A DNA stretch of 64,000 nucleotides. Source: JAMXLO01 sp963812075. GTDB taxonomy: Bacteria; Pseudomonadota; Alphaproteobacteria; Acetobacterales; Acetobacteraceae. Shown here piece by piece: positions 8,462-16,978 of the stretch. Position numbers and translations under genes: made by a program. Position 1 is the first letter of the stretch, and each line of letters starts with the position of its first letter. The notes under the pieces were generated by a model, which saw nothing but the letters and a program-made list of their open reading frames with translations, ran no database searches and was not told where the DNA came from. Location: assembly GCA_963812075.1 (NCBI GenBank), contig CAWETN010000008.1:62001-126000 (forward strand), written 5' to 3'.

Positions 8462-9611
8462 TCAGTTGGTCAGATTGTAGAACTTCGCCGCATTGTCGCA
8501 GGTGATCTTGCGGATGTCCTCGGCCGCCAGACCCTTGAACTGCTCGTCGATATACTTCGTCGAACTCCGGCCAGATGCCGTCGGTGTGCGGGTAGTCGGA
8601 CCCCCACATCAGTGTATCCGTCGTCATAAGATTGTTCACGTTGAGCAGCTTCGGGCCGATCGGGTCGAACTGGAACGTGGCCTTGCACTGGCGCTGCCAG
8701 TACTCGGACGGCTTCAGCTTCATCAGATCACGGAAGCGGTCCTCGAACTCGAAGTCCATGCGGTCGAGCGCATAGGGGATCCAGCCGATGCCGCTCTCGC
8801 CGAACGACACGCGCAGCCTCGGGTAGCGTTCGAACACGCCGGCGCCCATCATCGCGGCAAGGATGTGGATCAGCCCCATCTGGAACGCCGACACGCCGGT
8901 GAACATCGCCGCGCGCCGCACCTGCCCCGAAGTCATCTCGCGCGCGCGTGGCGGCGTGGTCGGGAAGGTATGGAAGTGCAGCGGCAGCTGCACCTCATCG
9001 ACGGCCTTCCACAGCGGCTCCCAGCACGGATGCCACATCGGCTCCATGTCCCACGAGCAGGACAGCTCCAGGCCCTTCAGGCCCATCTTGGCGCAGCGAT
9101 GGATCTCCTGCACCGCCCAGTCGACGTCGCCGTACGGCAGGCAGGCGAGGCCGATATGGCGGTCCGGATAGTGGCTGCAGAAATCCTTCAGCCAGTCGTT
9201 GTAGATCCTGAACATCTCGGCCGCCGCCGCGCTGTCCTGCAGCTTCGAGGCGGACCCGAGGATGCCGAAGATCACCTCGGCATCGACGCCGTCGCGGTCC
9301 ATGTCCTTGGCGCGCAAATGCGGGTCGCTGACCCGGCGGATGTCCTTGGCCCCATCGGCGAACAGGCCGGTCTCGGCCATGATGTCCACGCGGCGATTCT
9401 GCCCCGGCACCAGCTTCGCCCCGCTCGGACCGACGCCGTTCTTCAGCCCGAAATTGGCGCCGCCCTTGGTGACCCACATCGGCCCGTCGGGGCCGTCGGT
9501 CACGTAGGGCATGCGGTCCTTCATCTCGTGCGATGCGTTCTCCACGAACAGCGTCGGCGGCATCCACGGCATGTCGAGGTGGCAATCTGCTGAGATGCGA
9601 TTGTAGCGCAT
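8462..9611 (-). CDS. Amidohydrolase (ACMSD-like, amidohydrolase_2) with a frameshift near the 3' end
   Basis: About 380 residues from ATG 9611, preceded by GAAGGAAACGCC. It has the DxH-like start (ISADCHLDMPW), a central metal His (LHFHTFPTTP) and the C-terminal GSDYPHTDG motif of metal-dependent amidohydrolases/decarboxylases. After WPEFDE the frame is lost. Removing one A of the doublet at 8556-8557 restores YIDEQFKGLAAEDIRKIT and the expected ending KFYNLTN with stop at 8462-8464. The restored ending is typical of the family, so the break is probably a consensus error. It is cotranscribed with the HpaB-type gene. Confidence 0.85.
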
Positions 9612-9808
9612 GGCGTTTCCTTCAGGTGCGGTTGACCCAGCTGGGGTCAGCTTCCCCCCGTCACAGGCAACTGGCAAGTCGGGCGCGGTGTGGCATACCC
9701 CCGTCCTGACGCGCGGAGCCATGGCTTCGGCGCACCGTACGTCGATCGGCGACGCCAACTGTGAACACGGTCACTGCCTGCGGCCTGCCGTTGTGCTCAG
9801 GATACTGC

Positions 9809-9991
9809 ATGCCCCTCGTCACCAGAACGGAACTGCTGGAGATCGTGCCTGAGCTGCGCGCCATGGCCGCGGCCTCCGAGGCGCCAACGGTGAGGGAAAC
9901 CCTCACCCTGCTGGCGAACCGGTACGCCGCCATGGCCCTGCCCCCGAGCCTTGGGCCGGCCGACGAACCTTCGCATTGCGACCACGACTGA
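9809..9991 (+). CDS. Small hypothetical protein
   Basis: A 60-residue frame from ATG 9809 with CAGGA upstream. It contains an amphipathic helical stretch (LLEIVPELRAMAAASE, then TVRETLTLLANRYAAMA) and a His/Cys-containing tail (SHCDHD). Its helical pattern looks coding rather than random, but I cannot assign a function. It lies between divergently and convergently transcribed neighbours and has no obvious operon partner. Confidence 0.4.
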   Translation: MPLVTRTELLEIVPELRAMAAASEAPTVRETLTLLANRYAAMALPPSLGPADEPSHCDHD

Positions 9992-10054
9992 TGTGAAATC
10001 CGAGCCGCCCGGCCGCGGCCGGCTTGCAGCCGTGCGACCGGACGCCCGACAGGA

Positions 10055-10849
10055 TCAGGCGCCTGCGCAGCAGATGCCGGGCTTGCGCGCCTCGATAGTC
10101 GCCGAGGCGACGTAGTCCTCGATGCCCCGGCCGGCGGCCCAGGTGGCGATGTACTCGCGGCTCTCCGGCTTCACCTGGACGCCGATATCGGTGAAGCCCG
10201 CGGCGCGCAGCATGTCCTGGATCGCGGCGGCGGACGCCGCGCCCGACACACAGCCGCACAGGAGCGCCTTGTCGGCGGCCAGTTCGGCAGGCAGCGGCCG
10301 GACATTCACCACATCCGCGATGGCCAACCGCCCGCCCGGCTTCAGCACGCGGAACGCTTCGCGGAACACCTGTGCCTTGTCCGGCACCAGGTTGATCACA
10401 CAGTTCGAGATGATCACGTCGCCGGTCGCGTCGGCGATCGGCAGGTGCTCGAGTTCGCCGAGGCGGAACTCGACGTTGGCCGCCCCGATGCGGGCAGCGT
10501 TGTCGCGTGCCTTGGCCAGCATCTCGTGCGTCATGTCCACGCCGATCACGCGGCCTTCCGGCCCGACCTGCTTCGCGGCGAGAAAGCAGTCGAAGCCGGC
10601 ACCGCTGCCCAGGTCGATCAGCACCTCGCCCGGGCGCAGCGCAGCGATCGCCTGGGGATTGCCGCAGCCAAGGCCGAGATTGGCGCCGTCCGGCACCGCA
10701 CTGAGCTCCGCCTCCGTGTAGCCGATGCGGGCCGCCTTCTCCGCCTCCGGGCTGCAGCAGGCGGAGGTGGGGGCGCAGCATGCGGAACTCGCCGCGGCGA
10801 TCGAGCCGTAGCGGCTGCGGACCAGGTCTTTGATGTCGGCATCGTCCAT
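10055..10849 (-). CDS. arsM: Arsenite S-adenosylmethionine methyltransferase
   Basis: A 264-residue class I methyltransferase with SAM motif IDLGSGAGFDCFLAA and ArsM-type cysteines: N-terminal ACCAPTSACC, central CGCVSGAAS, and C-terminal CC (GICCAGA). ArsM methylates As(III) to mono-, di- and trimethyl arsenicals in the cytoplasm, removing it as volatile or exported species. It lies 15 bases behind an ArsR-type repressor gene on the same strand, so arsenic-induced expression is expected. Confidence 0.93.
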   Translation of the reverse strand: MDDADIKDLVRSRYGSIAAASSACCAPTSACCSPEAEKAARIGYTEAELSAVPDGANLGLGCGNPQAIAALRPGEVLIDLGSGAGFDCFLAAKQVGPEGRVIGVDMTHEMLAKARDNAARIGAANVEFRLGELEHLPIADATGDVIISNCVINLVPDKAQVFREAFRVLKPGGRLAIADVVNVRPLPAELAADKALLCGCVSGAASAAAIQDMLRAAGFTDIGVQVKPESREYIATWAAGRGIEDYVASATIEARKPGICCAGA

Positions 10850-10864
10850 GGATGGCTCCTGTGG

Positions 10865-11209
10865 TCAGGCGGACCGGCGGGCGACAGCCGTCGGATCGGC
10901 CGGTGTGCAGCAATCCTGCGCGGCACCCCGGCCGCAGCAGTTCTCGGTCAGGTAGGCGATGAGTCCGTTCATCGTCGCGTAGTCGGCGGCGTAGATGAGC
11001 TGCCGCCCAACCCGGCGCTGGGTGACGAGACCCGCCCGGTGCAGGTGCTGCACGTGGAAGGTCAGCGACGACGGTGGCACGCCCAGCCGTTCGGCGATGA
11101 CGCCCGCGGACAGTCCGGCCGGACCTTGCTCGACCAGCATCCGGAACAGCGCCAGCCTGGTCCCGTGGGCGAGCGCCGCCAGCGCCTCAACCGTCCCCGG
11201 ACTGTCCAT
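10865..11209 (-). CDS. arsR: ArsR-family metalloregulator
   Basis: A 114-residue winged-helix protein from ATG 11209; the frame extends further upstream but without family similarity. The DNA-binding region is LSAGVIAERLGVPPSSLTFHVQHLHRAGL. The classical CxC metal site in the recognition helix is absent; instead C-terminal cysteines (ENCCGRG and QDCC) could bind As(III), as in ArsR variants with relocated sites. It heads an arsR-arsM operon and probably represses it through the inverted repeat just upstream. Confidence 0.88.
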   Translation of the reverse strand: MDSPGTVEALAALAHGTRLALFRMLVEQGPAGLSAGVIAERLGVPPSSLTFHVQHLHRAGLVTQRRVGRQLIYAADYATMNGLIAYLTENCCGRGAAQDCCTPADPTAVARRSA

Positions 11210-11223
11210 GGGCACCCTACGAC

Positions 11224-11243
11224 ATTTCGACGACTGACGAAAT
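11224..11243. promoter_or_regulatory. Putative ArsR operator
   Basis: Inverted repeat ATTTCG (11224-11229) and CGAAAT (11238-11243) with an 8-base spacer, in an AT-rich patch directly upstream of the arsR start. ArsR proteins bind such imperfect palindromes over their own promoter. Position and symmetry support the call; binding is inferred. Confidence 0.5.
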
Positions 11244-11376
11244 ATATCGCTGTGCGGCGGCGAAGTCAACGGCGCTGTCGGCTGCCCTGGGTAGGCTTGC
11301 CATCAGCCGTCTCATCGGGTCCAGTTCGCGGGAAGACGCGGACCGGGCCACGCGCCCGAACGGGAGGAAGAGATCC

Positions 11377-12090
11377 ATGGCAAGCAAGCAACCCGTCGCC
11401 ATCGTGTTCGATACGTTCGGCACCGTGGTGGACTGGCGCAGCAGCCTGATCGCGGAGCTCACCGCGTTCGGCCGCGAGCGCGACATCAACGCCGACTGGA
11501 CCGCGCTGGTGGATGCCTGGCGGGCGTCCTATCACCCTTCGATGGATCGCGTCCGCAAGGGCGAGCAGCCATGGACGACGCTGGACGCGCTGCATCGCGC
11601 CTCGCTCGACAAGCTGGTGGCCGAGTTCGGCATCAAGGGCCTGAGCGAAGACGACCTGCGGCACATCAACCGCGGCTGGCACCGGTTGAAGCCCTGGCCG
11701 GACTCGGTCGCGGGCCTCACCCGGTTGAAGCGCAGGTTCATCATCGGGCCGCTGTCCAACGGCAACGTGTCGCTGTTGCTCAACATGGGGAAGAACGCCG
11801 GGCTTCCCTGGGACATGATCTTCGGCTCCGACCTGTTCCACCACTTCAAGCCGGACCCGGAGACCTATCTGGGCGCCGCAAAGCTGCTCGACGTGGAGCC
11901 CGGCCAGGTGATGATGGCGGCGGCGCACAACAACGACCTGGCAAATGCCCGCAAGCAGGGCCTGATGACCGCGTTCTTCGCTCGCCCCGGTGAGTACGGC
12001 CCGCACCAGAAGCGCGACTTTTCCGCCGATCAGCAGTGGGACGTTGTGGCAAAGGACATCGAGGACCTGGCGGCCCAATTGAACTGCTAG
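11377..12090 (+). CDS. Haloacid dehalogenase type II-like hydrolase (HAD superfamily)
   Basis: A 237-residue HAD protein. Nucleophile D12 lies in VFDTFGTVVDW; motif II is SNGN, the Lys is in FKPDPETY, and the acidic motif is AAAHNNDLANA. This set is characteristic of L-2-haloacid dehalogenase-like enzymes, which displace halide from 2-haloalkanoates, although many relatives act on other substrates. It diverges from arsR across a 167-base region. Function as a dehalogenase is inferred from motifs only. Confidence 0.85.
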   Translation: MASKQPVAIVFDTFGTVVDWRSSLIAELTAFGRERDINADWTALVDAWRASYHPSMDRVRKGEQPWTTLDALHRASLDKLVAEFGIKGLSEDDLRHINRGWHRLKPWPDSVAGLTRLKRRFIIGPLSNGNVSLLLNMGKNAGLPWDMIFGSDLFHHFKPDPETYLGAAKLLDVEPGQVMMAAAHNNDLANARKQGLMTAFFARPGEYGPHQKRDFSADQQWDVVAKDIEDLAAQLNC

Positions 12091-12128
12091 CGCGTTCCGA
12101 CCTTGACGTGGTTGCCGTCTTTCCACCT

Positions 12129-12205
12129 GTCATTGCGGGCGCGGCGAAACGATCTGCATTGGTGCGATCTCAGCGGGAGACTGCTTCGCTGGGGCCCGCA
12201 ATGAC
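12129..12205. repeat. Inverted-repeat element in the gap before prfC
   Basis: Perfect 12-bp arms GTCATTGCGGGC (12129-12140) and GCCCGCAATGAC (12194-12205) bracket 53 bases. It resembles the dispersed GTCATTGC...GCAATGAC palindromes common in alphaproteobacterial intergenic DNA. The rest of the 336-base gap between the HAD gene and prfC holds a hairpin at 12386 and no credible gene. Confidence 0.6.
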
Positions 12206-12385
12206 GGTACTGGGTGAAGCTGAACCGTCAGGATCACAACACTTGCGTTCGCCGGACGGAGGCGAGCCGGCTCTGCAGGATGCCATGCAGGGTTCCCTGA
12301 TCTGAGCGATGTCGCGGTGTCCCGCCGTGTCGGCCGGCGCCGGGAGCTTCCGATATCCTCGCGGCCACCCCATATGTCGGTCGTC

Positions 12386-12413
12386 GGCGCCGGGGCCTTT
12401 CCCCGGCGCCTTT
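12386..12413 (+). terminator. Strong hairpin with short T run directly upstream of prfC
   Basis: A 10-bp all-GC stem GGCGCCGGGG (12386-12395) with CCCCGGCGCC (12401-12410), loop CCTTT, then TTT. It ends only 13 bases before the prfC ATG, so it could terminate upstream transcription, attenuate prfC, or affect ribosome access. Confidence 0.5.
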
Positions 12414-12426
12414 GCGTGAGGACCCG

Positions 12427-13968
12427 ATGACCGACCCCGCCGCCGAGATCGCCCGCCGCCGCACCTTCGCGATCATCTCGCATCCGGACGCCGGCAAGAC
12501 CACCCTGACCGAGCATCTGCTGCGCGCCGGCGGCGCCATCCAGCTTGCCGGCAACGTCCGTGCCAAGGGCGAGCGGCGGCGCACCCGTTCCGACTGGATG
12601 GGCATCGAGCGCGACCGCGGCATCTCGGTCGTCACCTCGGTGATGACCTTCGAGCACGCCGGCTGCGTGTTCAACCTGCTCGACACGCCCGGTCACGAGG
12701 ATTTTTCCGAGGACACCTACCGCACGCTCACCGCGGTCAATTCGGCGGTCATGGTGATCGACGCCGCCAAGGGCATCGAGGCCCGCACCCGCAAGCTGTT
12801 CGAGATCTGCCGGCTGCGCGACATACCGATCGTCACGTTCATCAACAAGATGGACCGCGAGAGTCGCGACCCGATCGAGTTGCTGGACGAGGTCGCGTCG
12901 ACGCTGGCGCTCGACACCGCTCCGGTGACGTGGCCGGTAGGGCGCGCCGCCGAATTCGCCGGTACCTACGACCTGCGCGCACGCGCGCTGCACCTGACCG
13001 CCGAGTTGTCGCAGTCGGACGCACGCCTGGTCGCGCTGGGCGACGAGGTGGACCTGATCCGCGCCGCGCTGCCCGAATTCGACCAGGACGCCTTCAACGC
13101 GGGGCATCTGACGCCGGTGTATTTCGGCAGCGCCATAAAAGGTCTCGGCGTCGGCGACCTGCTCGACGGGCTGGCCGAGTACGGGCCGCCGCCGCGCGCG
13201 CAGCAGGCGGATACGCGCGTGGTGGACGCCGGCGAAGGCGGCCTCACCGCGCTGGTCTTCAAGATCCAGGCGAACATGGATCCCAACCATCGCGACCGCA
13301 TCGCCTTCGCCCGCGTCTGCTCGGGACGGCTGGCGCGCGGCATGCGGCTCAAGCAGGTGCGCACCGGGAAGCTGATCCCGCTGCACGCACCGCAGTTCTT
13401 CTTCGCCCGCGAGCGTGAGATCGCCGACGAGGCGTTCGCCGGCGACGTGGTCGGCATTCCGAACCACGGCACGCTGCGGATCGGCGACACGCTGACCGAT
13501 GGGGAGGACATCAACTTTTTGGGCGTGCCGTATTTCGCGCCGGAGATTTTGCGCCGCGTGCGCCTCGACGATGCGATGAAGGCGAAGAAGCTGCGCCAGG
13601 CGCTGGCAGAACTCGCCGAGGAGGGTGTGGTCCAGCTGTTCCGACCGCAGGATGGCGGCGCCCCTCTGGTCGGAGTCGTCGGCACCCTTCAGCTCGATGT
13701 GCTGGCCGCGCGGATGGCCGCCGAGTACGGCGTTTCGATCGGCTTCGAGGCGTCACCCTACGCGCTGGCGCGCTGGGTCTCCTCCCCCGATCGTGCGGCG
13801 TTGCAGAAATTCATCAACGAGAACCGCAGCGCCATGGCGGATGACGTCGACGGCGATCCGGTGTTCCTGGCCACCTCGGCCTTCATGATGCGGCGTGCGG
13901 CCGAGCTGGCGCCGGCGCTGGCATTTCGCGACATCAAGGATGTCCGTGCAGAAAAGGTGGCGGCCTGA
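12427..13968 (+). CDS. prfC: Peptide chain release factor 3
   Basis: A 513-residue translational GTPase starting at ATG 12427. P-loop is SHPDAGKTTLTEHLL, followed by switch segments (RGISVVTSVMTFEH), DTPGHEDFSEDTYRTL, and NKMD. RF3 promotes recycling of RF1/RF2 after peptide release. Length and all G motifs are intact. It is probably monocistronic, bounded by a GC hairpin upstream and a terminator-like hairpin overlapping its stop codon. Confidence 0.95.
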   Translation: MTDPAAEIARRRTFAIISHPDAGKTTLTEHLLRAGGAIQLAGNVRAKGERRRTRSDWMGIERDRGISVVTSVMTFEHAGCVFNLLDTPGHEDFSEDTYRTLTAVNSAVMVIDAAKGIEARTRKLFEICRLRDIPIVTFINKMDRESRDPIELLDEVASTLALDTAPVTWPVGRAAEFAGTYDLRARALHLTAELSQSDARLVALGDEVDLIRAALPEFDQDAFNAGHLTPVYFGSAIKGLGVGDLLDGLAEYGPPPRAQQADTRVVDAGEGGLTALVFKIQANMDPNHRDRIAFARVCSGRLARGMRLKQVRTGKLIPLHAPQFFFAREREIADEAFAGDVVGIPNHGTLRIGDTLTDGEDINFLGVPYFAPEILRRVRLDDAMKAKKLRQALAELAEEGVVQLFRPQDGGAPLVGVVGTLQLDVLAARMAAEYGVSIGFEASPYALARWVSSPDRAALQKFINENRSAMADDVDGDPVFLATSAFMMRRAAELAPALAFRDIKDVRAEKVAA

Positions 13969-13987
13969 GATCCTCAGGCCGCCACCT
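13951..13987 (-). terminator. Intrinsic terminator between prfC and the DUF3309/CsbD operon
   Basis: A perfect 15-bp stem (13955-13969 with 13973-13987, 3-base loop) includes the prfC stop codon. Read on the minus strand it is followed by TTTTC (from GAAAA at 13951-13955), giving a textbook terminator for the minus-strand stress operon. It may also stop prfC transcription from the other side. Confidence 0.75.
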
Positions 13988-13990
13988 CCG

Positions 13991-14143
13991 TCATATTCGT
14001 CCCATCACCAGCAGGATGACGACGATCAGCACCACCAGTCCCAGCCCGCCGCTCGGGTAGTAGCCCCAGCCTGCGCTGTAGGGCCACGTCGGCAGCGCGC
14101 CGAGCACCAGAACGATCAGGATGATCAGGAGCAGCGTGGACAC
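13991..14143 (-). CDS. DUF3309 small membrane protein
   Basis: A 50-residue protein starting at GTG 14143 with GGAG upstream. It has two hydrophobic segments, LLLIILIVLVLGALP and GLGLVVLIVVILLVMG, joined by the conserved WPYSAGWGYYPSGG motif that defines the DUF3309 family. The function is unknown; members are often near stress genes. It starts 6 bases after the CsbD-like gene and ends at an intrinsic terminator, so the two form one small operon. Confidence 0.85.
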   Translation of the reverse strand: MSTLLLIILIVLVLGALPTWPYSAGWGYYPSGGLGLVVLIVVILLVMGRI

Positions 14144-14149
14144 GCCGGA

Positions 14150-14347
14150 TCACTCCTTGCCGGTGACCTTGTCGCGCGCCTCGCGAGCCGCGTCCTTCAT
14201 GCCGCCAACGGCGTTCTGCACGCGGCCTTCGGCCTTGTCCGCCTTGCCTTCAGCCTCGGTCTTGGCATCTCCGGTGACCTTGCCCCAGGCCTCCTTCACA
14301 GCACCCTTGGCCTGCTTGCCCACGCCTTCAACGCGATCCTTGTCCAT
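14150..14347 (-). CDS. CsbD-family stress protein
   Basis: A 65-residue hydrophilic, helical, Lys/Glu/Ala-rich protein with the CsbD pattern (MDKDRVEGVGKQAKGAVKE, then VTGDAKTEAEGKADK). CsbD-like proteins accumulate in general stress responses; their molecular role is unsettled. A strong AAGGAGATGACC site precedes ATG 14347. It is first in an operon with the DUF3309 gene. Confidence 0.9.
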   Translation of the reverse strand: MDKDRVEGVGKQAKGAVKEAWGKVTGDAKTEAEGKADKAEGRVQNAVGGMKDAAREARDKVTGKE

Positions 14348-14572
14348 AGGTCATCTCCTTGCTTTGGCCTGGCGGCCGATCTGCCCGACCGGTTCCAGCG
14401 ACACAGCCAGTGCAACGACCTGGCCGCTGACCAGTTGCGCAAGTCGGCGTCAAGGTTCGGTGAATGCGGTGATCTATCGGATTTACGAATTTTTCGTTGT
14501 TGGATGAAACTGTTTGCTTTTGTACAGGCGGGACACTACGATTTGATTAGGGGTGCTTCAAGGAGGCGTGTC

Positions 14573-14806
14573 ATGGGTGGATACCGCTGCTACATCCTCG
14601 ACGCCGACGATCACATCGTGCAGGCGCATGATATCGAGTGCGAAAGCGATGAGCAGGCCGCTGTCACCGCGGGCGGCATGCTGACCCAGGATCCCTACCA
14701 CAAAGCTGTCGAGGTATGGAGAACGACCCGGCTGGTGATCAAGCTGGACCGGAGCACCGGGCTGCAGGCCTTGAGCAGGGAACCGGCCGCCGCCTTGGCT
14801 CGATGA
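14573..14806 (+). CDS. Small conserved hypothetical protein
   Basis: A 77-residue protein starting at ATG 14573 with an AAGGAGG site 8 bases upstream. The pattern GGYRCYILDADDHIVQAHD, then CESDEQAA, then VEVWRTTRLVIKLDR resembles a widespread class of short alphaproteobacterial proteins of unknown role that begin with a beta hairpin around a D-HI motif. The 225 bases between it and the divergent CsbD-like gene are AT-rich and probably hold both promoters. Confidence 0.65.
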   Translation: MGGYRCYILDADDHIVQAHDIECESDEQAAVTAGGMLTQDPYHKAVEVWRTTRLVIKLDRSTGLQALSREPAAALAR

Positions 14807-14930
14807 TCCGACGCTGATACGGCCCCGGCGGCGGCGTTGACTTGGCCGACCGCCGCCGATACCACCTACCCCGCGACCAAGAATAGAAACCCAAGAAACG
14901 CCAGTGACAGGGCTGCGTAAGGGAGGGGTA

Positions 14931-15929
14931 TTGCCACCACTCCTGGAAGTCAGGGAGTTGCACACCGAGTTCCGCACAGGCGCAGGACTCGTGCGCGCCG
15001 TCGACGGCATTTCCTACACTGTCGAGGCCGGCGAGACCGTGGCGATCGTCGGCGAGAGCGGTTCAGGCAAGTCGGTGAGCGCGCTGTCGGTGCTGCGGCT
15101 GATTCCCGATCCGCCAGGTCGCATCACGGGCGGTGAGATTCGCTTTGCCGGCCGCGACCTGATGCAACTCTCAGCTGCAGAGATGCGCGAAATCCGCGGC
15201 GGCGACATCGGCATGGTGTTCCAGGAGCCGATGACCTCGCTCAACCCGGTGCTCACCATCGGCCGGCAGATCACCGAGACGCTGGAGCAGCATCGCGGCA
15301 TGGATCGCGCCGCAGCCCATGGGCGCGCGGTCGAACTGCTTGGCCTGGTCGGTATCGCCGATGCGCGGCGGCGACTGCAACAGTATCCGCACCAGCTGTC
15401 CGGCGGCATGCGCCAGCGCATCATGATCGCCATCGCGCTGGCCTGCGATCCAAAGCTGATCATCGCCGATGAGCCGACCACCGCGCTCGATGTGACAATC
15501 CAGGCACAGATCCTCGAGCTGATGAAGGAGCTCACCCGACGGCTGAACGTCGCATTGATCATCATCACGCATAATCTGGGCGTGGTGGCGCGCTACGCGA
15601 ACCGGGTAAACGTGATGTATGCGGGCCGCCTGGTGGAGAGCGGGCCGGCGGCCGATGTCTACCACAATCCACGGCATCCGTACACGATGGCGCTGCTGCG
15701 CTCGGTGCCGCGGCTGGACCGACCGCGGCAGGAACGGCTCGATCCGGTGGAAGGCCAGCCGCCCGACCTGACGCGGCTCGATGCCGGCTGCGCGTTCCGG
15801 CCACGCTGCCGTTTCGCGGTCGAGGCATGTGCCGCAGCGCGGCCACCGCTCGAGTTGGCGGGCGTCGCCGGGCACCTTGCGGCCTGCTTTCGCAGCCGTG
15901 AGATATGCGAGACCGGAGCCGCGGCATGA
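14931..15929 (+). CDS. Peptide/opine ABC transporter ATP-binding protein (DppD/OppD type)
   Basis: About 332 residues. I prefer TTG 14931, which is preceded by AAGGGAGGGG; GTG 14904 in the same frame is the alternative. Walker A is GESGSGKS, the signature is LSGGMRQR, Walker B is LIIADEPTTALD, and the C terminus carries the oligopeptide-ABC Cys pattern (AGCAFRPRCRFAVEAC). It powers substrate import with the paired ATPase encoded next; the genes overlap by ATGA, which couples their translation. First of five genes in the import operon. Confidence 0.92.
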   Translation: MPPLLEVRELHTEFRTGAGLVRAVDGISYTVEAGETVAIVGESGSGKSVSALSVLRLIPDPPGRITGGEIRFAGRDLMQLSAAEMREIRGGDIGMVFQEPMTSLNPVLTIGRQITETLEQHRGMDRAAAHGRAVELLGLVGIADARRRLQQYPHQLSGGMRQRIMIAIALACDPKLIIADEPTTALDVTIQAQILELMKELTRRLNVALIIITHNLGVVARYANRVNVMYAGRLVESGPAADVYHNPRHPYTMALLRSVPRLDRPRQERLDPVEGQPPDLTRLDAGCAFRPRCRFAVEACAAARPPLELAGVAGHLAACFRSREICETGAAA

Positions 15930-16915
15930 GCACCGTCGGACGCCCGCTGCTGGAGGTGAAGGGGCTGCGGATGCACTTCCCGATCACCGAGGGTCTCGTC
16001 GCACGAAGACTGGTCGGCGAGGTGAAGGCGGTCGACGGCATCGACTTCAGCGTGCGCCGCGGCGAGACGCTGGGCCTGGTCGGCGAGAGCGGCTGCGGCA
16101 AGACCACCACGGGCCGCTGCATCCTGCGGCTGGAACGGCCCACGGCAGGCGAGATCCTGTACGACGGCGTCGACATCGCGCAGATGCAGCGGCGCGAACT
16201 CCTGGCACTGCGCCGGCGCGTCCAGGTGATCTTCCAGGACCCGTACAGCTCGCTGAACCCGCGCATGAAGGTGGGCGACATCATCGGCGAGCCGATCATG
16301 GTGCACGGCATCGAGCCGAATGCCACCAAGCGCACCGCGCGGGTACGCGAGTTGCTGACGGTATGCGGGCTCAATCCGCGCTTCGCCGACCGCTACCCGC
16401 ACGAGATGTCGGGCGGGCAGCGGCAGCGCGTCGGTATTGCGCGGGCACTGGCACTGAACCCCGAGTTCATCGTCTGCGACGAGGCGGTGTCGGCGCTGGA
16501 CGTGTCGATCCAGGCCCAGGTGGTGAACCTGCTCGAGGACCTGCGTGAGCAGTTCGGCCTGACCTACCTGTTCATCGCGCATGATCTGTCGGTGGTGCGG
16601 CACCTCTGCCAGCGCGTCGCGGTGATGTACCTCGGCCGCATCGTCGAGCTGGCGGACAGCGACGAATTGTTCGGCAATCCGCAGCATCCCTACACCCAGG
16701 CGCTGATGGCGGCGGTGCCGGTACCGGACCCATCGGTGGAGGCGCACCGCACCTTCCGCCCGGTGCAGGGCGAGGTGCCGAGCCCGATCAACCCGCCGTC
16801 GGGCTGCGTGTTCCATCCGCGCTGTCCGATCGCGGTGGAAGGCTGCCGGCGCGAGCGTCCCGAGCTGCGGGAGCTGCGGCCGGGGCACTTCGTGGCCTGC
16901 AGCGAGGCGCGATGA
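15926..16915 (+). CDS. Peptide/opine ABC transporter ATP-binding protein (DppF/OppF type)
   Basis: A 329-residue ATPase from ATG 15926, which overlaps the previous stop. Walker A is GESGCGKTT, the signature is MSGGQRQRVGIARAL, Walker B is FIVCDEAVSALD, and the C-terminal oligopeptide domain has SGCVFHPRCPIAVEGC. It forms a heterodimer with the upstream ATPase under the two permeases encoded further on. Confidence 0.93.
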   Translation: MSTVGRPLLEVKGLRMHFPITEGLVARRLVGEVKAVDGIDFSVRRGETLGLVGESGCGKTTTGRCILRLERPTAGEILYDGVDIAQMQRRELLALRRRVQVIFQDPYSSLNPRMKVGDIIGEPIMVHGIEPNATKRTARVRELLTVCGLNPRFADRYPHEMSGGQRQRVGIARALALNPEFIVCDEAVSALDVSIQAQVVNLLEDLREQFGLTYLFIAHDLSVVRHLCQRVAVMYLGRIVELADSDELFGNPQHPYTQALMAAVPVPDPSVEAHRTFRPVQGEVPSPINPPSGCVFHPRCPIAVEGCRRERPELRELRPGHFVACSEAR

Positions 16916-16978
16916 AAGCAACGACGAGGAACGGGGGAAACACGACCGGAGGCAACTGACACCAGGGAGGCAAGAACC

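Noticed and set aside
14391..14396. GGAACC box upstream of csbD suggesting an EcfG general-stress promoter
   Set aside because: No CGTT-like -10 element at the required 16-18 base spacing.
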